64,000 nt of DNA from Pohlia nutans (GCA_022496805.1 CM040092.1:14898113-14962112), one strand, 5' to 3'; shown: positions 35,743 through 48,960, numbered from the stretch's first letter. A program made the numbers and translations. The notes: a model not told the origin generated them from the letters alone.

Positions 35743-35885
35743 CACTAAAAGAAATGTGGGATTCTACGACTATAAGTATGCAATTCAAATAGTGCAGAAA
35801 CTAGTCTTTAATGACTGTCATTAGTCATTATGGACTAGTTTGAGTCATATACTTGTAGTCATAGAATCCCACATTTCTTTTAGTG
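35743..35885. mobile_element. CACTA-type MITE, 143 bp
   Basis: CACTAAAAGAAATGTGGGAT faces the exact inverted ATCCCACATTTCTTTTAGTG, with further pairing beyond. It carries TAGTCAT words like the big CACTA element at 20963-25764, suggesting the same transposase mobilised both. The flanking triplets are AGA and AAA. Its position as an insertion is confirmed by the uninterrupted hAT-like copies. Confidence 0.85.
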
Positions 35886-36435
35886 AAATTTGTATACTAA
35901 GGTTTTTAAACATATAACCCCTTGTATAAAGGGGATTTGTAGAGGGGTCATGAACGCACGTGATTCTCTATCATAATGTAGAGTGCACTCCCTAGGATGA
36001 ATTTTTGCCAAAATCTTACCTACTTTGGTTCTAGGCAAATTTAGAAAATTTGAGAAATAAAATGAATAAAATTGAACACCAAATTATCTCGGAAAATTCC
36101 AGAGTCACCAAAACTTGAATGGAAAATTCATTTTATAGATAATATAACAGATGAATGTGAAAATGGTTTATAAACGCACAATCAAATCCATTTTCTTCTG
36201 ATCCATCTTTCTTCTAGGATGCCACTCATTCTACCAAGAGAAAAACATAATTTATTCCATCTTGAAAAAATACACTAAGAGCCACCAAAATTTGGATGAA
36301 ATTTCCTTTTTATAGACTATATTGGTTGGATGTGAAATCGGTTAATGAAAACATGATTATATCCACTTTCATCTATCCTCTGGGATGCCACTCATTCTAC
36401 CAATACAAAAATAAAATTCATTTGCTAGAATTGTA

Positions 36436-36997
36436 TAACCCCTAAAGGACCGCGGGTTTTTCCTATTTTTGAGCATCATTTTCACCTCTTTCTATTGATT
36501 TTCTTGTGAGTTCTTTTTTTGCTCTTGATAGAAAATACCAAATTAAACATTTAAATAAAATTTAAGAATTTTTTTGGCCAATTTAAAAAAAATTCCCATG
36601 TCTTCAAATATGGTCAGAAAATGTAAAAAAAGACTGAAATTTCATCTTTTCACTTCAAATGCTATAATCTTGCAATCTATACAGTCAAACTCTATGAAAA
36701 TTTTACCATGCACTTTCTTGGTAATCTAAAACAAGATCCTATGGTTAAAGTTGAAAAAAGATAATTTTTGAGGTTTATTTTGATCCCTGCCAGCATTGCC
36801 CATTCTTCCCAAAAAAACCCCTTTTGCTCCATAACTTCCACTTAAAAGTTCGGAATAAAAAAAAAATCCCCATTTTATTTATTGATATACCAAATTCACA
36901 TAATTCATTTCAAAAAATAAAAATAAAAATTGACACCGTGGGAACCTACTTGAACATTGAAATGTCCTAGTTAGGACACTTGATCCTTTAGGAGATG
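36436..36997 (+). mobile_element. TTAACCCC-ended element, long form
   Basis: Begins TAACCCCTAAAGGACC and ends GATCCTTTAGGAGATGA. The interior aligns in inverted orientation with 41633-42199. Non-coding, about 560 bp. Confidence 0.6.
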
Positions 36998-37141
36998 AGG
37001 AAAGCATGCTCTAAAAGCATCCACACCTATGCACGAAAAGGGAATGACACATGGCCAAACTAGATGAGAAATGTTGGGATCCTTGGAAATAACTTCCAAG
37101 GTGTCATTCATATTGTGTCAAATATTGGCCCTTCAAAAAGT

Positions 37142-37319
37142 TTAACCCCTAAAAGCCCAAGGGGTATAGACTTGATTTTCTATTAGAAAATAACCCCTAT
37201 AGACTTGATTTTCTATTAGAAAATATCTTCAATTTATTCAAAAGATTTTTTTTACCCTCAGACCATCCCTAAAAAAAGGACAGCAACCACAAATGGTCTC
37301 TTGGACTCTTAGAAGTTAA
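37142..37319. mobile_element. Short TTAACCCC-ended element
   Basis: TTAACCCCTAAAAGCCCAAG faces CTTGGACTCTTAGAAGTTAA. Contains a 38-bp direct duplication (TAACCCCTATAGACTTG region, about 37160-37225). Confidence 0.5.
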
Positions 37320-40300
37320 GCTTAGTTGAGTATATACTACATTCTACCTGTAATTGATGTGTGACAGTAGTGAATTTTAAGTTGAACAGATTTTCAATGT
37401 AGATATATAATTTCATTGCGTCAATTCACTGAGTTGCAACATGCATGGGTGTGGATGCTCTAAGGTACACCAACCTATCACCACCATGTTTTCAATTAAT
37501 CCGCCCTTATGTATAGGTGGTATACATTAAAAACCAAAAATGTCTACCACATGTACATGAGAGCTTAGTTGGAAACGTGGTGGTAATAAGTTGGTGTACA
37601 CTCCAAACCAAAAATGCCTACTATTGATATGTACATGAGAACAAAATTGGAAGCATGGTGATAATAGGTAGGTGTACTTAAACTTAGCTCACATCATGCT
37701 TCAAAGATAAAAGGAAAATCTAAATTAAGAATCATTGAGGTTTGAATGATGTGGCTAGGTCACTTCAATACCATTGGTACTAAAGCGTTTTTTTTAAATA
37801 TATGCCTCATAAGTTTGGTGCACCCATACTTGCTTTCTATCAACAACTATTGACCACTAAAGTTGGAGTTATATGATCCCTTGAATAGCAAGGATTTTTA
37901 AAACAACTATTGACCACTAAAGTTGTTTAAAATAGCAAGGATTTTTCTATCTAACCACCTTTTCCATTCATTCAAATTTTCCTACATTCTTGATGTAGTG
38001 TAGGTGCATAGCAAGTTCATCAATATATATTTCAAAAATAACATGCCAATTTTTTTTGGAAATTACAAGCAATTTTTGTCGAATTTCATGAATTTTTTTG
38101 AGATCGTTGAAATGTTGAAGAATTACCACTTTCCACATCTTCTAATATATTTAGGGTAATCAAGTGTGTTGTTGTAGAAGAAGGAACTTCTCTTGTATCA
38201 AATTCACTCCAAGTCACGCCCAAATGATATGGAATAAGAACTTGCAAGCCCATGTGAATTCTCCGCACTACATATTTTTCAGAAGATTTTGGTGCACAAT
38301 TGAGCATAGAAAAGGATCTTATTTTGAAATGTTTCAACTAAGAAAATTTAGAACGCTGGTTCATCTTCCACCTCCAAAAATAATTTTGTGATTTGAAGTG
38401 TTTATGTATGAGATATGGACAATATTCAGTCAGGTTGTGAAGAATGTGCATGAGTTGAATGAGAAGAAAATGTGTTGTGATCATACTTTTGAGGTTAAAT
38501 TGTGCACAATAGACTAGCTTATTTTGAATGTTGTTCAACTAAGAATACTTGTGCAATCAAGTAAATTTTCTCCTCCAAAAAGAATTGTGTGATTTGAAGG
38601 ATTTTTTCTTAAGTTATGCACATTTTTGTAAAGGAGTTTAACCGGTGATTAAAGAGGGAGCAAGAAGTGAGTGGAGTTCTACATATCCCACATTCATTGT
38701 TGGCACTAGTGCAATGAATTTTGTATAAAGCACAAGGCTCTACCACTTCACAACCCACATTTGAGAAGTGTAATTCATTAGCATTCAAATTTGACAAACT
38801 TCTTGGTTATGGCCAAATTTTATTTTAATTGTAAAAAAAAAGGTTTAGATTTTCAATAATTATATTAATTTTCTGTCGAACACTGTTTTCCTAAGTTAAG
38901 TAAATATTTGGCAGCGAATTGACGAACTTGCTATATACCTACGGTGGTTGTCATTAGAAGAAATACACATGTTTGGATGTCCTTGCAAATACTCGTTTCT
39001 CATGTCTTTAATAAATTGATAACATGACTTAGTTTCGAACAATATGATTTTAGTATTAAACTTGTGCAAGTGTATGTTTCACCGTGCAACTAGTTAACAC
39101 TATTAAATTATGAGTCGTTCATTTGTAATTTATTCAATGTTTACATGTTTATGTGACAACATGACATGTTTATGTTACAATGTTTATTTCATTGATTACA
39201 ATATAGTAACTTTTGGCACGCTGCAAATCTATTGCAAGAGCACATTAACCATAGGTTCACATTTTTCTCTATCTAACTACTTTTTTATTCATCCAAGTTT
39301 TCTACATTCTTGTTTTAGTTATCATTAGAAGAAATGCACCGAGTGTCTGAGAAGAGTACAAGGATATGCCAACAGAAAATAGACATGCTCAGGATGTGAG
39401 CACTTTGGTTGGCTAGCGGCCAATGCGCTACAAGAATGGGCCGAAAGTGGTTGAAATGGACTCTAAGACGCCTCCAAGCATGGACTATGTAACTAACCAT
39501 ATATTACTATATTTAGACGTTGCCTTTATAAACCATCTACAAACAATGCATTGCAATCGCGAAACTAAATCGTAAAGCACAATTTTATATCAACAACTCA
39601 AGTGTTAAAAAACACTAATACAAACCTCTAAGAACCCTATCATTGTGGTTAACACCACACAATTAAGACAAATGGATACATTTTTTATATCATCATTCCA
39701 ACTAACACAAACACAATCGGGCGACCTATCGGCACCATTACCCAAACATACAAGCTCCAAAGGTAACTACTTCTATTCCTACTTAGTACTATGATAACAA
39801 CACTACATTTGATGATCAAGAAAGAAATGAGATAATTACAAACCACCAAACCTCTTTTAGTTGACATTGGCAATCTGTCCTAAAAGTTGAGGGCAGTTGA
39901 CCTCTTGATGCTCAAATGACCACCACTACCTCGTCTTCAATCCATTTGAGGGGAGTTTAGGCTTGTTGAAAGCCTAGCTTGATGATTCACCAGCCTTCCA
40001 AAAACCAGCTTCTAATTCTTCACGGTCCGTCCGGTATCGTCCTCCAAAGTTGACCTTGAATGCCGCACTAAAAGTTGAAGGCAGTTGACCTCCCTTCACT
40101 CACTTATACACCATGGCTTCAGTTTCACTCCGATTCGAGCGAGTCGTAGCTTTTTAGAAAGCTTACAACACGATCTACTCGGGAATTCACTCAACGTATT
40201 TTATGAGTATCACGTGCGAACAAATCTTTGACCCCCTATATTGCATTGTAAATAATCAATCAAACAACTTGAAAAATTTATAGGATGTTTCTTTATGTTG

Positions 40301-40530
40301 AAAGTTTATATTGTGAATTTTTGAGAATTTTTTTTATGCAAATTAATTACTTACTAATTTTTGAAGTAAATAAATACACTATGTAGCTAATTTTTGTGTT
40401 TTTAGATTTGATTTTGAATTTAATTGAATTAAGAGATTTATAAAATAAAAGATATAATGCTTATGTGACGACACTCAAAAATTTGGAGCTAAATCAAACT
40501 TTACAAAAAAGTATATAGGGGGTACTTTAT
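37320..40530. other. Gene-poor stretch with local duplications
   Basis: No gene supported. A block of about 110 bp at 38286-38400 (TTCAACTAAGAA, CCTCCAAAAA, GTGATTTGAAG) recurs at 38485-38600. The phrase TCAACAACTATTGACCA near 37850 recurs at 47355. At 39880-40110 a phrase with GTTGA(A/G)GGCAGTTGACCTC occurs twice. The region 39300-39500 resembles 48180-48300. Confidence 0.4.
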
Positions 40531-40539
40531 AAACATAGA

Positions 40540-40768
40540 GTATTTAATGGAGGGCTATAGAATAATTGGAATAATATATTATTTATAGTATATTTAGGAT
40601 ATATTCATGGTATATTCCAAGAATATTCACAAAATATACTCAAATTGGTTTTAAAACACCCTATATTACTTCTAAAAGTTTATAAATTTTATCACAAACG
40701 AATAAAAGAAACCCTATTTTTGTTCTCTCATGGTTATCCCAATTTTTGAGAGTGACTTCCCCGGGCTA
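40540..40768 (-). repeat. Inverted partial copy of the 599-bp hAT-like element
   Basis: Matches 35400-35605 in reverse (GGAATAATATATTATTTATA, GGTTTTAAAACACCCTATAT) and ends with GTGACTTCCCCGGG, the element terminus. The left end is not identified. Confidence 0.6.
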
Positions 40769-41632
40769 CAAACCCTCTAATGTTCAGCACCTACCTAATT
40801 ACGTTCTAGAATCTACACCAAAGGGAAATCTGCCTACAACCATGTGAATGGACTAAGAAGAAGAGATCACACACCCACACACCAAGAGAGAGAAGCCTTC
40901 CCAAACAGTAATCTTAATGGTTTGAACGAACCACTTGGAACCTCTTTCACAAGTTTCATTCAACATCCTTCTCTTAAATTAACTTCCTATTAATCCTAAC
41001 TCTAATTCTAAATAACTCTAGGTCTATTCTAAATCTACTCAAATAAAACCTATTACTTTAATTTCTACCATCAATCAATTAGCCATTTTAATCATCATCG
41101 GGAATAACCATATAACATCTCACACCGTAAAACTCAAATCTCAATATACTATGCAAAAGCCAGAACTAATCCATTTAATTTCCACCAACTCACACAATTC
41201 ACGCGAAGAATCAACCTCACAGTAAAACATCAAACCGCCTACTAAATCATCTACTAAAATATCACCCATCAATCAAATCTAATATTAGGAATATAGAAAA
41301 ATCACTAAATACTATGGTAAATGCCTTACCATGGTTCGTGAACCGTTTGGATAGGTCACGACACTAGTACACTACATCACTGAGATGGTTGAGACTCAAA
41401 CTATAGTGTGTTTTGTCTAATTGTAACTCCTATAATTGTAATGTATAAATGTAATACCTCCATAAATGTAATATTTTTTTCTAATCTTAGCTTGGAGACA
41501 GAAGAAAAGAATTTTTTTTTGCAAAAGTCTCATACTCCTCATTTTGTAAGCTTCCCTCTTATATGAATTATTTGGATGAATTTAAGTCAATATTTTGTAT
41601 ATTCATCCAAGATATGATACTATTAACTCCTA

Positions 41633-42199
41633 CATGAGAATGCATACTAACTAAGACATTTCAATGTTCGAGTAGGTTTCCACAGTGTCAATTTTCATCC
41701 TAATTTTTTGAAAAAAATTATGTTAATTCAATATGTCAATAAAAAAATAGGGATCTAATTTATTTATTTTTGATTCCGACTTTGTAAGTCAAAGTCATAA
41801 AAGAAAGAGGTTTTTTTGGGAGGGAATGTGTAGTTCAGGCAGGGCTTAAAATAAACCTTAGAAATAATTTTTTTGCATCTTTAACTGTAGGATTTTGCTT
41901 TAAAATACCAAAAGAATACAGAGTAAAATTTCATAGAATTTGAATGTACAAATTGCAAGTTTATTGCGTTTGAAGTGAAAAGATGAAATGACAATATTTT
42001 TTGACCTTTTTTGACCGTCTTTGGAGTTTGGAGATATAGGAAAATTTATTAAATTGGTAAAAAAAAATCTTTAATATTTTTGGTAAAGTTCAAACTGTTA
42101 TTAGCTATCAAGATCAAAAAAATAGCACAAGAAAACGAATAGAAAAAAGGAGAAAGTAATGCTAAAAAACAAGAGAAACCCACGGTCCTTAGGGGCAAC
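41633..42199 (-). mobile_element. TTAACCCC-ended element, inverted copy
   Basis: Reverse-oriented relative of 36436-36997, ending CCCACGGTCCTTAGGGG. Diverged and non-coding. Confidence 0.6.
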
Positions 42200-42689
42200 A
42201 CTCTAATGATGAACTTGGAACAACACTCTAATGATGTATATGATGTATTGGAGCAATACTCTAATGGGGTACTTGGAGCAACACTCTAATAATGTATATG
42301 ACTTGATTCTCAAAGTAATGGCATTAGAAAAGAAGTGTTTAGAATTTAGAATGGGGAATGCAAGGCAAACTAACATTACTTCTCATTTCCAATTATATAC
42401 AAATTAGAAATAGAATTGCAAGTTTTTTCTTATCCAAGTAAGGTTTATTTTATTGATATATTGAGTATAATGTTTTTGATAATTTTCTTCAAATCAAATA
42501 CCAATCTAAATGTAAGAAAGTATGAAAATATGCACACTCTATAGAACTTACAATTAGAGAGGGCACAATGTTTATTCTTTGTCTTTGAAAATGAGGATTT
42601 TGGAATGACTCATTTTCCACATATCTTTTTGGAACCTAAAATATACAAATTTTTTTGGACAATTGAATGTTTTGAAACCACCAACTCCT

Positions 42690-43770
42690 CGACTCTACAT
42701 GTAGACATTTCTAAGAGTCATCACAATTGAGACTCACCCAACTCTAGCACACGTAGACTTTTCTCGAGCCATCAGAGTTCAGGCTCACCATCACAGTTGA
42801 GACTCACCAAACTCTGCATGTAGACTTTTCTAGGAGCCATCAAAGTCGAGACTCACCATCCCTGTTGAAGCTCACCAAACTTTGCATCTAGATTTTTTTT
42901 AGAGCCATCAGAGTCAAGACTTACCGTTACAGTTGAGACTCACCCAACTCTGCATGTGGATTTTTCTTAGCGCCATTAGAGTCGAGACTCATCCAACTGT
43001 CCATATAGACTTTTCATAGAGCCATCACAATTGAGCTCACCCAATATTGTATGTAGAATTTTTTTGGAGCCATCACAATTGAGACTCACCCAACTCTAGT
43101 ACATGTAGACTTTTCTTTGAGTCATCAGAGTTGAGACTCACCATCACAGTTGAGACTCACCCAACTCTGCATGTAGACTTTTCTAGGAGCCATCAAAGTC
43201 GAGACTCACCATCCAAATTGAAGCTCACCCAACTTTGCATGTACATTGTTCTTAGAGCCATCAGAGTCAAGACTTACCGTCACAGTTGAGATTCACCCAA
43301 CTATGCATGTAGATTTTTCTTAGAGCCATGAGAGTCGAGACTCATCCAACTGTACATATAGATGTTTCTTGGAGCCATCACAATTGAGCTCACCCAATGT
43401 TGCATGTAGACTTTTCTTGGAGCCATCACAATTGAGACTCACTCAACTCTAGTACATGTGGACTTTTCTTCGAGCCATCAAAGTTGAGACTCACACAACT
43501 CTGCTTGTAGACTTTTTTAGGAGCCATTAGAGTCGTGACTCATCCCAGTTGAAGCTCATCCAAGTTTGCATGTAAATGTTTTTTAGAGCCATCAGAGTCA
43601 AGACTCACCGTCACAGTTGAGACTCACCCAACTCTGCATGTAGATTTTTCTTAGAGCCATGAGAGTCAAGACTCATCCAACTGTGCATATAGACTTTTCT
43701 TGGAGCCATCACAATTGAGATTCACTCAATGTTGCATGAAGACTTTTCTTTGAGCCATCGCACTTAGGAC
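42690..43770. repeat. Tandem array with higher-order structure
   Basis: Units of about 48-52 and 68 bp built on GAGCCATCA, GAGACTCACCCAACTCTGCA and TGTAGACTTTTCT. The same series of unit types recurs about 350 bp apart (near 42815, 43165 and 43498), so a multi-unit block was itself amplified. Non-coding. Confidence 0.85.
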
Positions 43771-43779
43771 TCAGAACCA

Positions 43780-45400
43780 CGAATTTTACTATTCAAGCAA
43801 ACTAATAATATGCCAAGTGTTGTAAAGAAGTAGTTGGTGGTTTTGGATATCATCATCAGTGGAAATTAATACCATATAGTCGGATATGGAAGAACATGTA
43901 TGTTGATATTGAGTCCCAGTGTACTTTTCACTTTTGAAATTTGTATCATTTCAATATTGAGAGTAAAATTGTTGGAAATATGCATTCTTTGTTAAGTGAC
44001 CTTATGTAAAGTGAAAGAAAAATATTTCACTAAAGATGCCATTGCTAAAAATACACTTGATTGCTTAAGTTGTTGATTTAAGTCCTAACACTTCGAGAGA
44101 CCATTTTCTGGTTGCTGCCCTTTTCTAGGGGCTACCCAAGGTCATAAAATACAAATTTTGAATGAATTAAAATTATTTTATAATAGGAAATCAATTCTTA
44201 TTTCCAACCCAATTTGATTCATGTCAATCCAAGTCAAACTCCACCTAGGGGAATTTTCAAAAATAAACACTTCTACTTGTCTATTGTTACAAAGTTTACT
44301 ATTTGGAAAAAGTAAAGTTGTTCATTTCATGAATTTTTTTTATGCTTCCAGGATGAAAACAAAATTGGGTGTTCTCATGGTACAGGTGACTAAAAGGCCT
44401 TAAAATCAAGTACTATTTTCTGAAGTAATGAATGTTAGTAGTGAATGTAGTGGTAAAAATGTCTTTAATTAGAAAAGTATTTTCAATTACAACTTTCTTC
44501 TTATCTAATTATGATGTCCATCAAATTTATTTTTCAAGATTATTCATCTTTGATGCATTAAATTTGATTTGTAATAACAATGTAAAAAACTTGTTTCCCG
44601 CAAAAACAATGATATTTTAATGGTTTTTACCCTTCCCACACTATTTTTGGAATAAAATTTTCATGTTTTGCTAAATCACCATATGTACATGTGTTTTAAG
44701 AAACAAACCCTTCATATGAGTTTCATGATCTTGCACATTTTTCCATTATTAGGTTTTTGAGGCTTATTGAATATCTTGGAATGGAAGGATTCTAATTTAA
44801 AAATATAATTGCGTAACTATTCAACATCTAATCACATAGACCACCTAAAAATTTGAATAATCAAGTTCTAATTATATACGGTTCATTTTACACTACATTT
44901 AGTTGAAACACTACATGGTATTTTTTACTATTATGGTCATAGCAGAGCACTAACCCAAAAAAAAACCGAGCCAAAATATCATTGTGTGGAAATCCCTCAT
45001 ACCCCTAAACCTTCAAAATCTCATACATCCATCACTTACGAAAAATTAACTAGAATTTTTCAAAGTCCATTTTCTTAAAGATCCATTACTTTGGATTACT
45101 TTTTTCACTCACCCGTACCATGAGTACGCCCGATTCTAACCAACAATACCAAATTTTGGTGAATTCTTAAAGTTAAATGCTTCTAAATTCATTAAATGAA
45201 GATCTAAAACTATTTTTGGGAATTTGATGGTATGGATAATTTCAAACATCATGTTTTGCATTTTCTTTTATGGGATAAAGTTCATTGAATTTATTGAAGT
45301 CACATTTTATAATACATCTTAGTTTTGCTCTATACCCCTCGGGCCTTTAGGAGTTAAAGGCAATCACCCCATATATTTATTTCTTGGAGCGATCACATCT
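43780..45400. other. Gap without recognised features
   Basis: AT-rich. An element end GGGCCTTTAGGAGTTAA is visible at 45341-45357 without a clear partner. No gene is supported. Confidence 0.4.
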
Positions 45401-46380
45401 CCTTACGTTTCGTAACCACGTGCAATAATGGGGTATTTAATAGGAGGATATTTATGCACTTCTCAATATGTTTTCCCTCCCTATTTGTAGATAAAAAGCT
45501 ATTTTGACATATCTTTTAGCACCCTATATTTATTTGTAATTGTTTAGAGAGGCTAATTTTTGGCACAATAATTTTTTTATAAATCGTACAAGTACCAAAT
45601 AGTGGACGGAATACTGTAGCATTGCGAAACCAAACTCCACGCTTCACCTAACCGTCTATGTTTACCGAAACTCTAAGCAAGCCTTACCTTGAAATCGCTC
45701 TACCAAAACTTGAGCGAAATCCTAATCACAAAACCAACAAAGAAGAGATAAACCATTAAAACTAAACCCTAAACCAAATACACGCGGAAAACATTGCAAA
45801 GGAAGTGGCCACTTTGTAGCATCAATCTGCATAAAAGAAACCCTAGAAAATGCTCAGAAAAAGGGTGAGCTTGACGATCGAGGACTGAGGTTGTGACAAA
45901 ACCAAAACTAATCGCAAGAAGCGTTGAGGGTGACGGTGGAGGCTGTCAGGTTCTAAACATCCAGCAAGGTCCTATATGTTCAACGCCGTTGCAAAATCCA
46001 ACGGCCGTGGAGGAGCGCGAGCACATTCCTTCCCCCAAAGAAATACCACGACATTTCCCTCCATACTAACGCGCTTGATTCAAATTTGAACAGAAACTTC
46101 ACACTTCTTCATTCAAGTAGTCAAACCCATAATTATTCTACTGGTCCTACTACACACTTTTAGAGGGATCCTATGTCTATGACCCTATTTTTTAATACTA
46201 ATTACTAAAATGGAGGAATTATCTACCACCCTGTTTAACATATAATCGTGTAGGAGACATATTTCCAATGCTATGGTAGATCTAACGAAATTATAAATTT
46301 TACCCTAAACAAATTAAATTGACCCTATTTTTTTATTTCACATAGTTTTCTAAAATTCCGATAGTCACTTCCCCGAGAAA
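45400..46380. other. Mixed stretch: GC-richer patch and hAT-like terminus
   Basis: The patch 45860-46030 is GC-richer and could be a captured or leader sequence, but no long frame is open. GTCACTTCCCCGAG at 46364-46377 is the end of the 599-bp-type hAT-like family. Confidence 0.35.
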
Positions 46381-46879
46381 TGCACATGTTTGAATGCTCC
46401 TCCAACCTCAAAACACTTGTTCCCCATGTTCCCAACAAAGTGACATCACACTTCACTTGGTTTCAAACAATATGATTTTCATGGTCAACTGCAATAGGTG
46501 TATGTTCTATCCAACCATTTTTTTTTGTTTTTCCTTAATTTGATAGGACATGTCACTATACACCCTAGAATGTAGATAGGTAGGAAAAAATGGATAGAAT
46601 CATCCATATATATGCTTATTCATAAAACCATCTATTATAAAGTGCTTATGAATACTAGGCAATTTTAGTTTATATTTTAGAAGACTTTGGAATTTTCATT
46701 CATTTTTTGTCTATTTCTTCTAATGTAAAAATAGCCACTCCCAAAATCAAGTAAAATTATGGAAAAAAATTGTCTAAAAAAATTGACTCGTTCCATCATA
46801 TATTGGCTAGCAAAAGTGAGTCAAACCCACAAAATATCTACCACCATATTCACATCATTGAATAAAATGGCCAATCAAA

Positions 46880-47075
46880 GTCACGATCAGACCAATCCAC
46901 GCCATTCTGAGTCGGGTCAAGCCATTCAGAGTCAAATCACATCATTTGGTATTAGGGTCATGCCAATCAAAGTCAAGTCAGGCCATACAGAGTTAAGTCA
47001 CATCATTTGGTGTCAGGGTCATGGCAATTAAAGTCAAGTCAGATTATTTAGAGTTCACAGTCAGAGTCACACCAA
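46880..47075. repeat. Short tandem repeat, unit about 61 bp
   Basis: Two to three copies with CACATCATTTGGT, AGGGTCATG and CAAAGTCAAGTCAG. The plus-strand open frame across it is a by-product. Confidence 0.7.
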
Positions 47076-47384
47076 TAAGAGTTAGGGTTTGGACAATCAT
47101 AGTGAAGGTTATGCCTTTAAGAATATCTCAAAGCAAATATAGAAAGAAAATTTGGATACATGGTGGTTATAGGTTAGTTTATCTTAATTAGCAACTTAAC
47201 TTAATTTGTATCATGCTTCAAAAATAAAATGAAAGGTTGGTTCAGAATAGGTTTGAACCATGCAGCTCCTTTATCCCAAAAATACCATTGGTACCAAAAC
47301 GTTAAATAAATGCTTTGTATTACCAAAAATTGGCACACCTAGAGTTGAGTTTTATCAACAACTATTGACCATTAAAATTGGGGT

Positions 47385-47526
47385 TAATGTTGACAGTGTG
47401 CTGATTGGACAAAATGTGAGCAAGGAGATGGCAAAAACGGAGCACTATTTGAAAATGAATAAGATCTTAGCAAACAAGGAGATGATAGAATCTAGGAATG
47501 TTGATATGAGATGCCGCGATTTGGAA

Positions 47527-47568
<42 letters not shown>

Positions 47569-47680
47569 TGATGGCAACAACAATTGAAAGGACAATACAA
47601 ACCAACAAACTTTTGCCAAGAAATTGACAAGGATGGAGAAGGTCTTCAAAGAAGCCATTCTTTGTTTTGAGAGACTAGTT
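47385..47680 (+). pseudogene. Duplicated last exon of the coiled-coil gene
   Basis: Aligns with exon 5 at 34691-34915: SKEMAKTEH, MNKI, CRDLE, then ERT-like and a C-terminal KK segment. The splice acceptor GGACAG has become GGACAA, an (AAT)n tract (47527-47563) has expanded in the middle, and the frame breaks after it. Non-functional duplicate, about 12.7 kb downstream of the source. Confidence 0.8.
47527..47563. repeat. (AAT)n microsatellite
   Basis: About 12 AAT units within the exon-5 pseudogene, arisen where the source has GAGCACAAGAATATAAG. Confidence 0.95.
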
Positions 47681-48058
47681 TAGGCATTCTTGTCTATAAC
47701 TCCATAAGTAATTTGTAGGTTTACCTTAGAAATTTTTTGATCTACCCGGATCTAATTGGATGCATGTTGAAGTTACATTTTCTAGAATAATAAATACATG
47801 AGTACATGACCTACCCCCATCTAATCACCCATTTGTTGAAGTTACAACCATAGTTACGATTTCTATCACAATAAATATATGACTTATCCCCATCTTATCG
47901 GCAACAAGGATTTTTCTATCTAACCACTTTTTCATTCATTCAAGTTTTCTAAATTCTTGTCTTATATGTCATTAAAAGGAATACACATATTTCGATGTCT
48001 CTACAAATAATTGTTCCTCATGTTTTGATAACATGATTACCATATCCTTAAAATCTTC

Positions 48059-48180
48059 CAAGTCACCTTGTGTTCTCACCTCGTTTTTCAATTAAACTAT
48101 GTAGCACATGACATGCAAAATTCCATGTTGTGCGCAACATAGTTTAATTGAAACACTAGGTGAGAACACAATGTGACTAT
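48059..48180. repeat. Inverted repeat, arms about 45 bp
   Basis: AGTCACCTTGTGTTCTCACC and TCAATTAAACTATGT face ACATAGTTTAATTGA and GGTGAGAACACAATGTGACT. Probably a small MITE or fold-back. Confidence 0.75.
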
Positions 48181-48299
48181 GAGCACTTTGACCGTGTGAT
48201 CGGTCAACGCATTATAATATTGGGCTAAGGGGTGGGGTGATAAATAGACCAAGTAATGGACTCTTAGAACTCTAAATCCACATATTACTATAAATAGGA

Positions 48300-48960
48300 G
48301 ATGGAGCTAAACGGTTAAATCTAAATAAATAAACTTACTAGATTAGGGTAGAAAAGGCCAAATCTAAGTAACCAAGAAAGATGGGATCAATACAAGGGTA
48401 AATAAAACTAAACTAGAGTGGGAAGGATTACATCAAGGTAAATACGAGTAAATAAGGTAAAGTGAAGGAAATAAAAGGATAAATTGGGGTCAAATGAAAG
48501 ATAAAGTTAAGACAAAGATGAAAAAGGTTAAATCAAGGTGAATCACGCAGTCTAAGATCAAATCAATGAGAATGAAGGTAAAATAGGACAATGAGAGAAG
48601 AAGATAAATCAAAGGGCTAATGGGGTAATCCAAAGTTAATCGAGGCAATAATGGGGTTTGGATGAAGGTGGAAGGGTTATATCAAGGGGAATCAGATTAG
48701 ACTAGGGTAGTAATAGTAACTTCGATGTAACTAAAGACTTAAAACAAAGGTACCTAATAAACTAAATCAATTCACTGTGAATGAAGGTGAATTCGGTAAA
48801 TTAGACTAACTCAAGTAAAATAAAGGTGAATGAAGCAAACTAAATCAATGAAAAACAAAAGGAATATGAGTGGAATAGGTAGGTTAGAGTAGAGGAAGGT
48901 AACAAGGACAAGTTAAGGAAACTAAGATAGGTTAGGTAAAAACAACTACGCACTGGATTA
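48300..48960. repeat. Purine-rich, C-poor stretch
   Basis: Some 650 bp dominated by A and G, with recurring AAGGTAAAT, AAATCAAGGTGAAT and ACTAAA words, suggesting an old degenerate tandem array. No gene. Confidence 0.6.

Larger units (their letters stand above)
34978..35997 (-). mobile_element. hAT-like MITE, reverse copy with two nested insertions
   Basis: It is the 27243-27495 family in reverse: CCTAGGTGCATTGTACTAAA at the left, GTAGAGTGCACTCCCTAGGA at the right. TGAATTCT precedes it and TGAATTTT follows, an 8-bp target duplication with one change. Two younger elements (35052-35650 and 35743-35885) split it; without them it is about 270 bp. It starts 54 bp after the stop of the coiled-coil gene, so probably in its 3' UTR. 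Confidence 0.75.
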
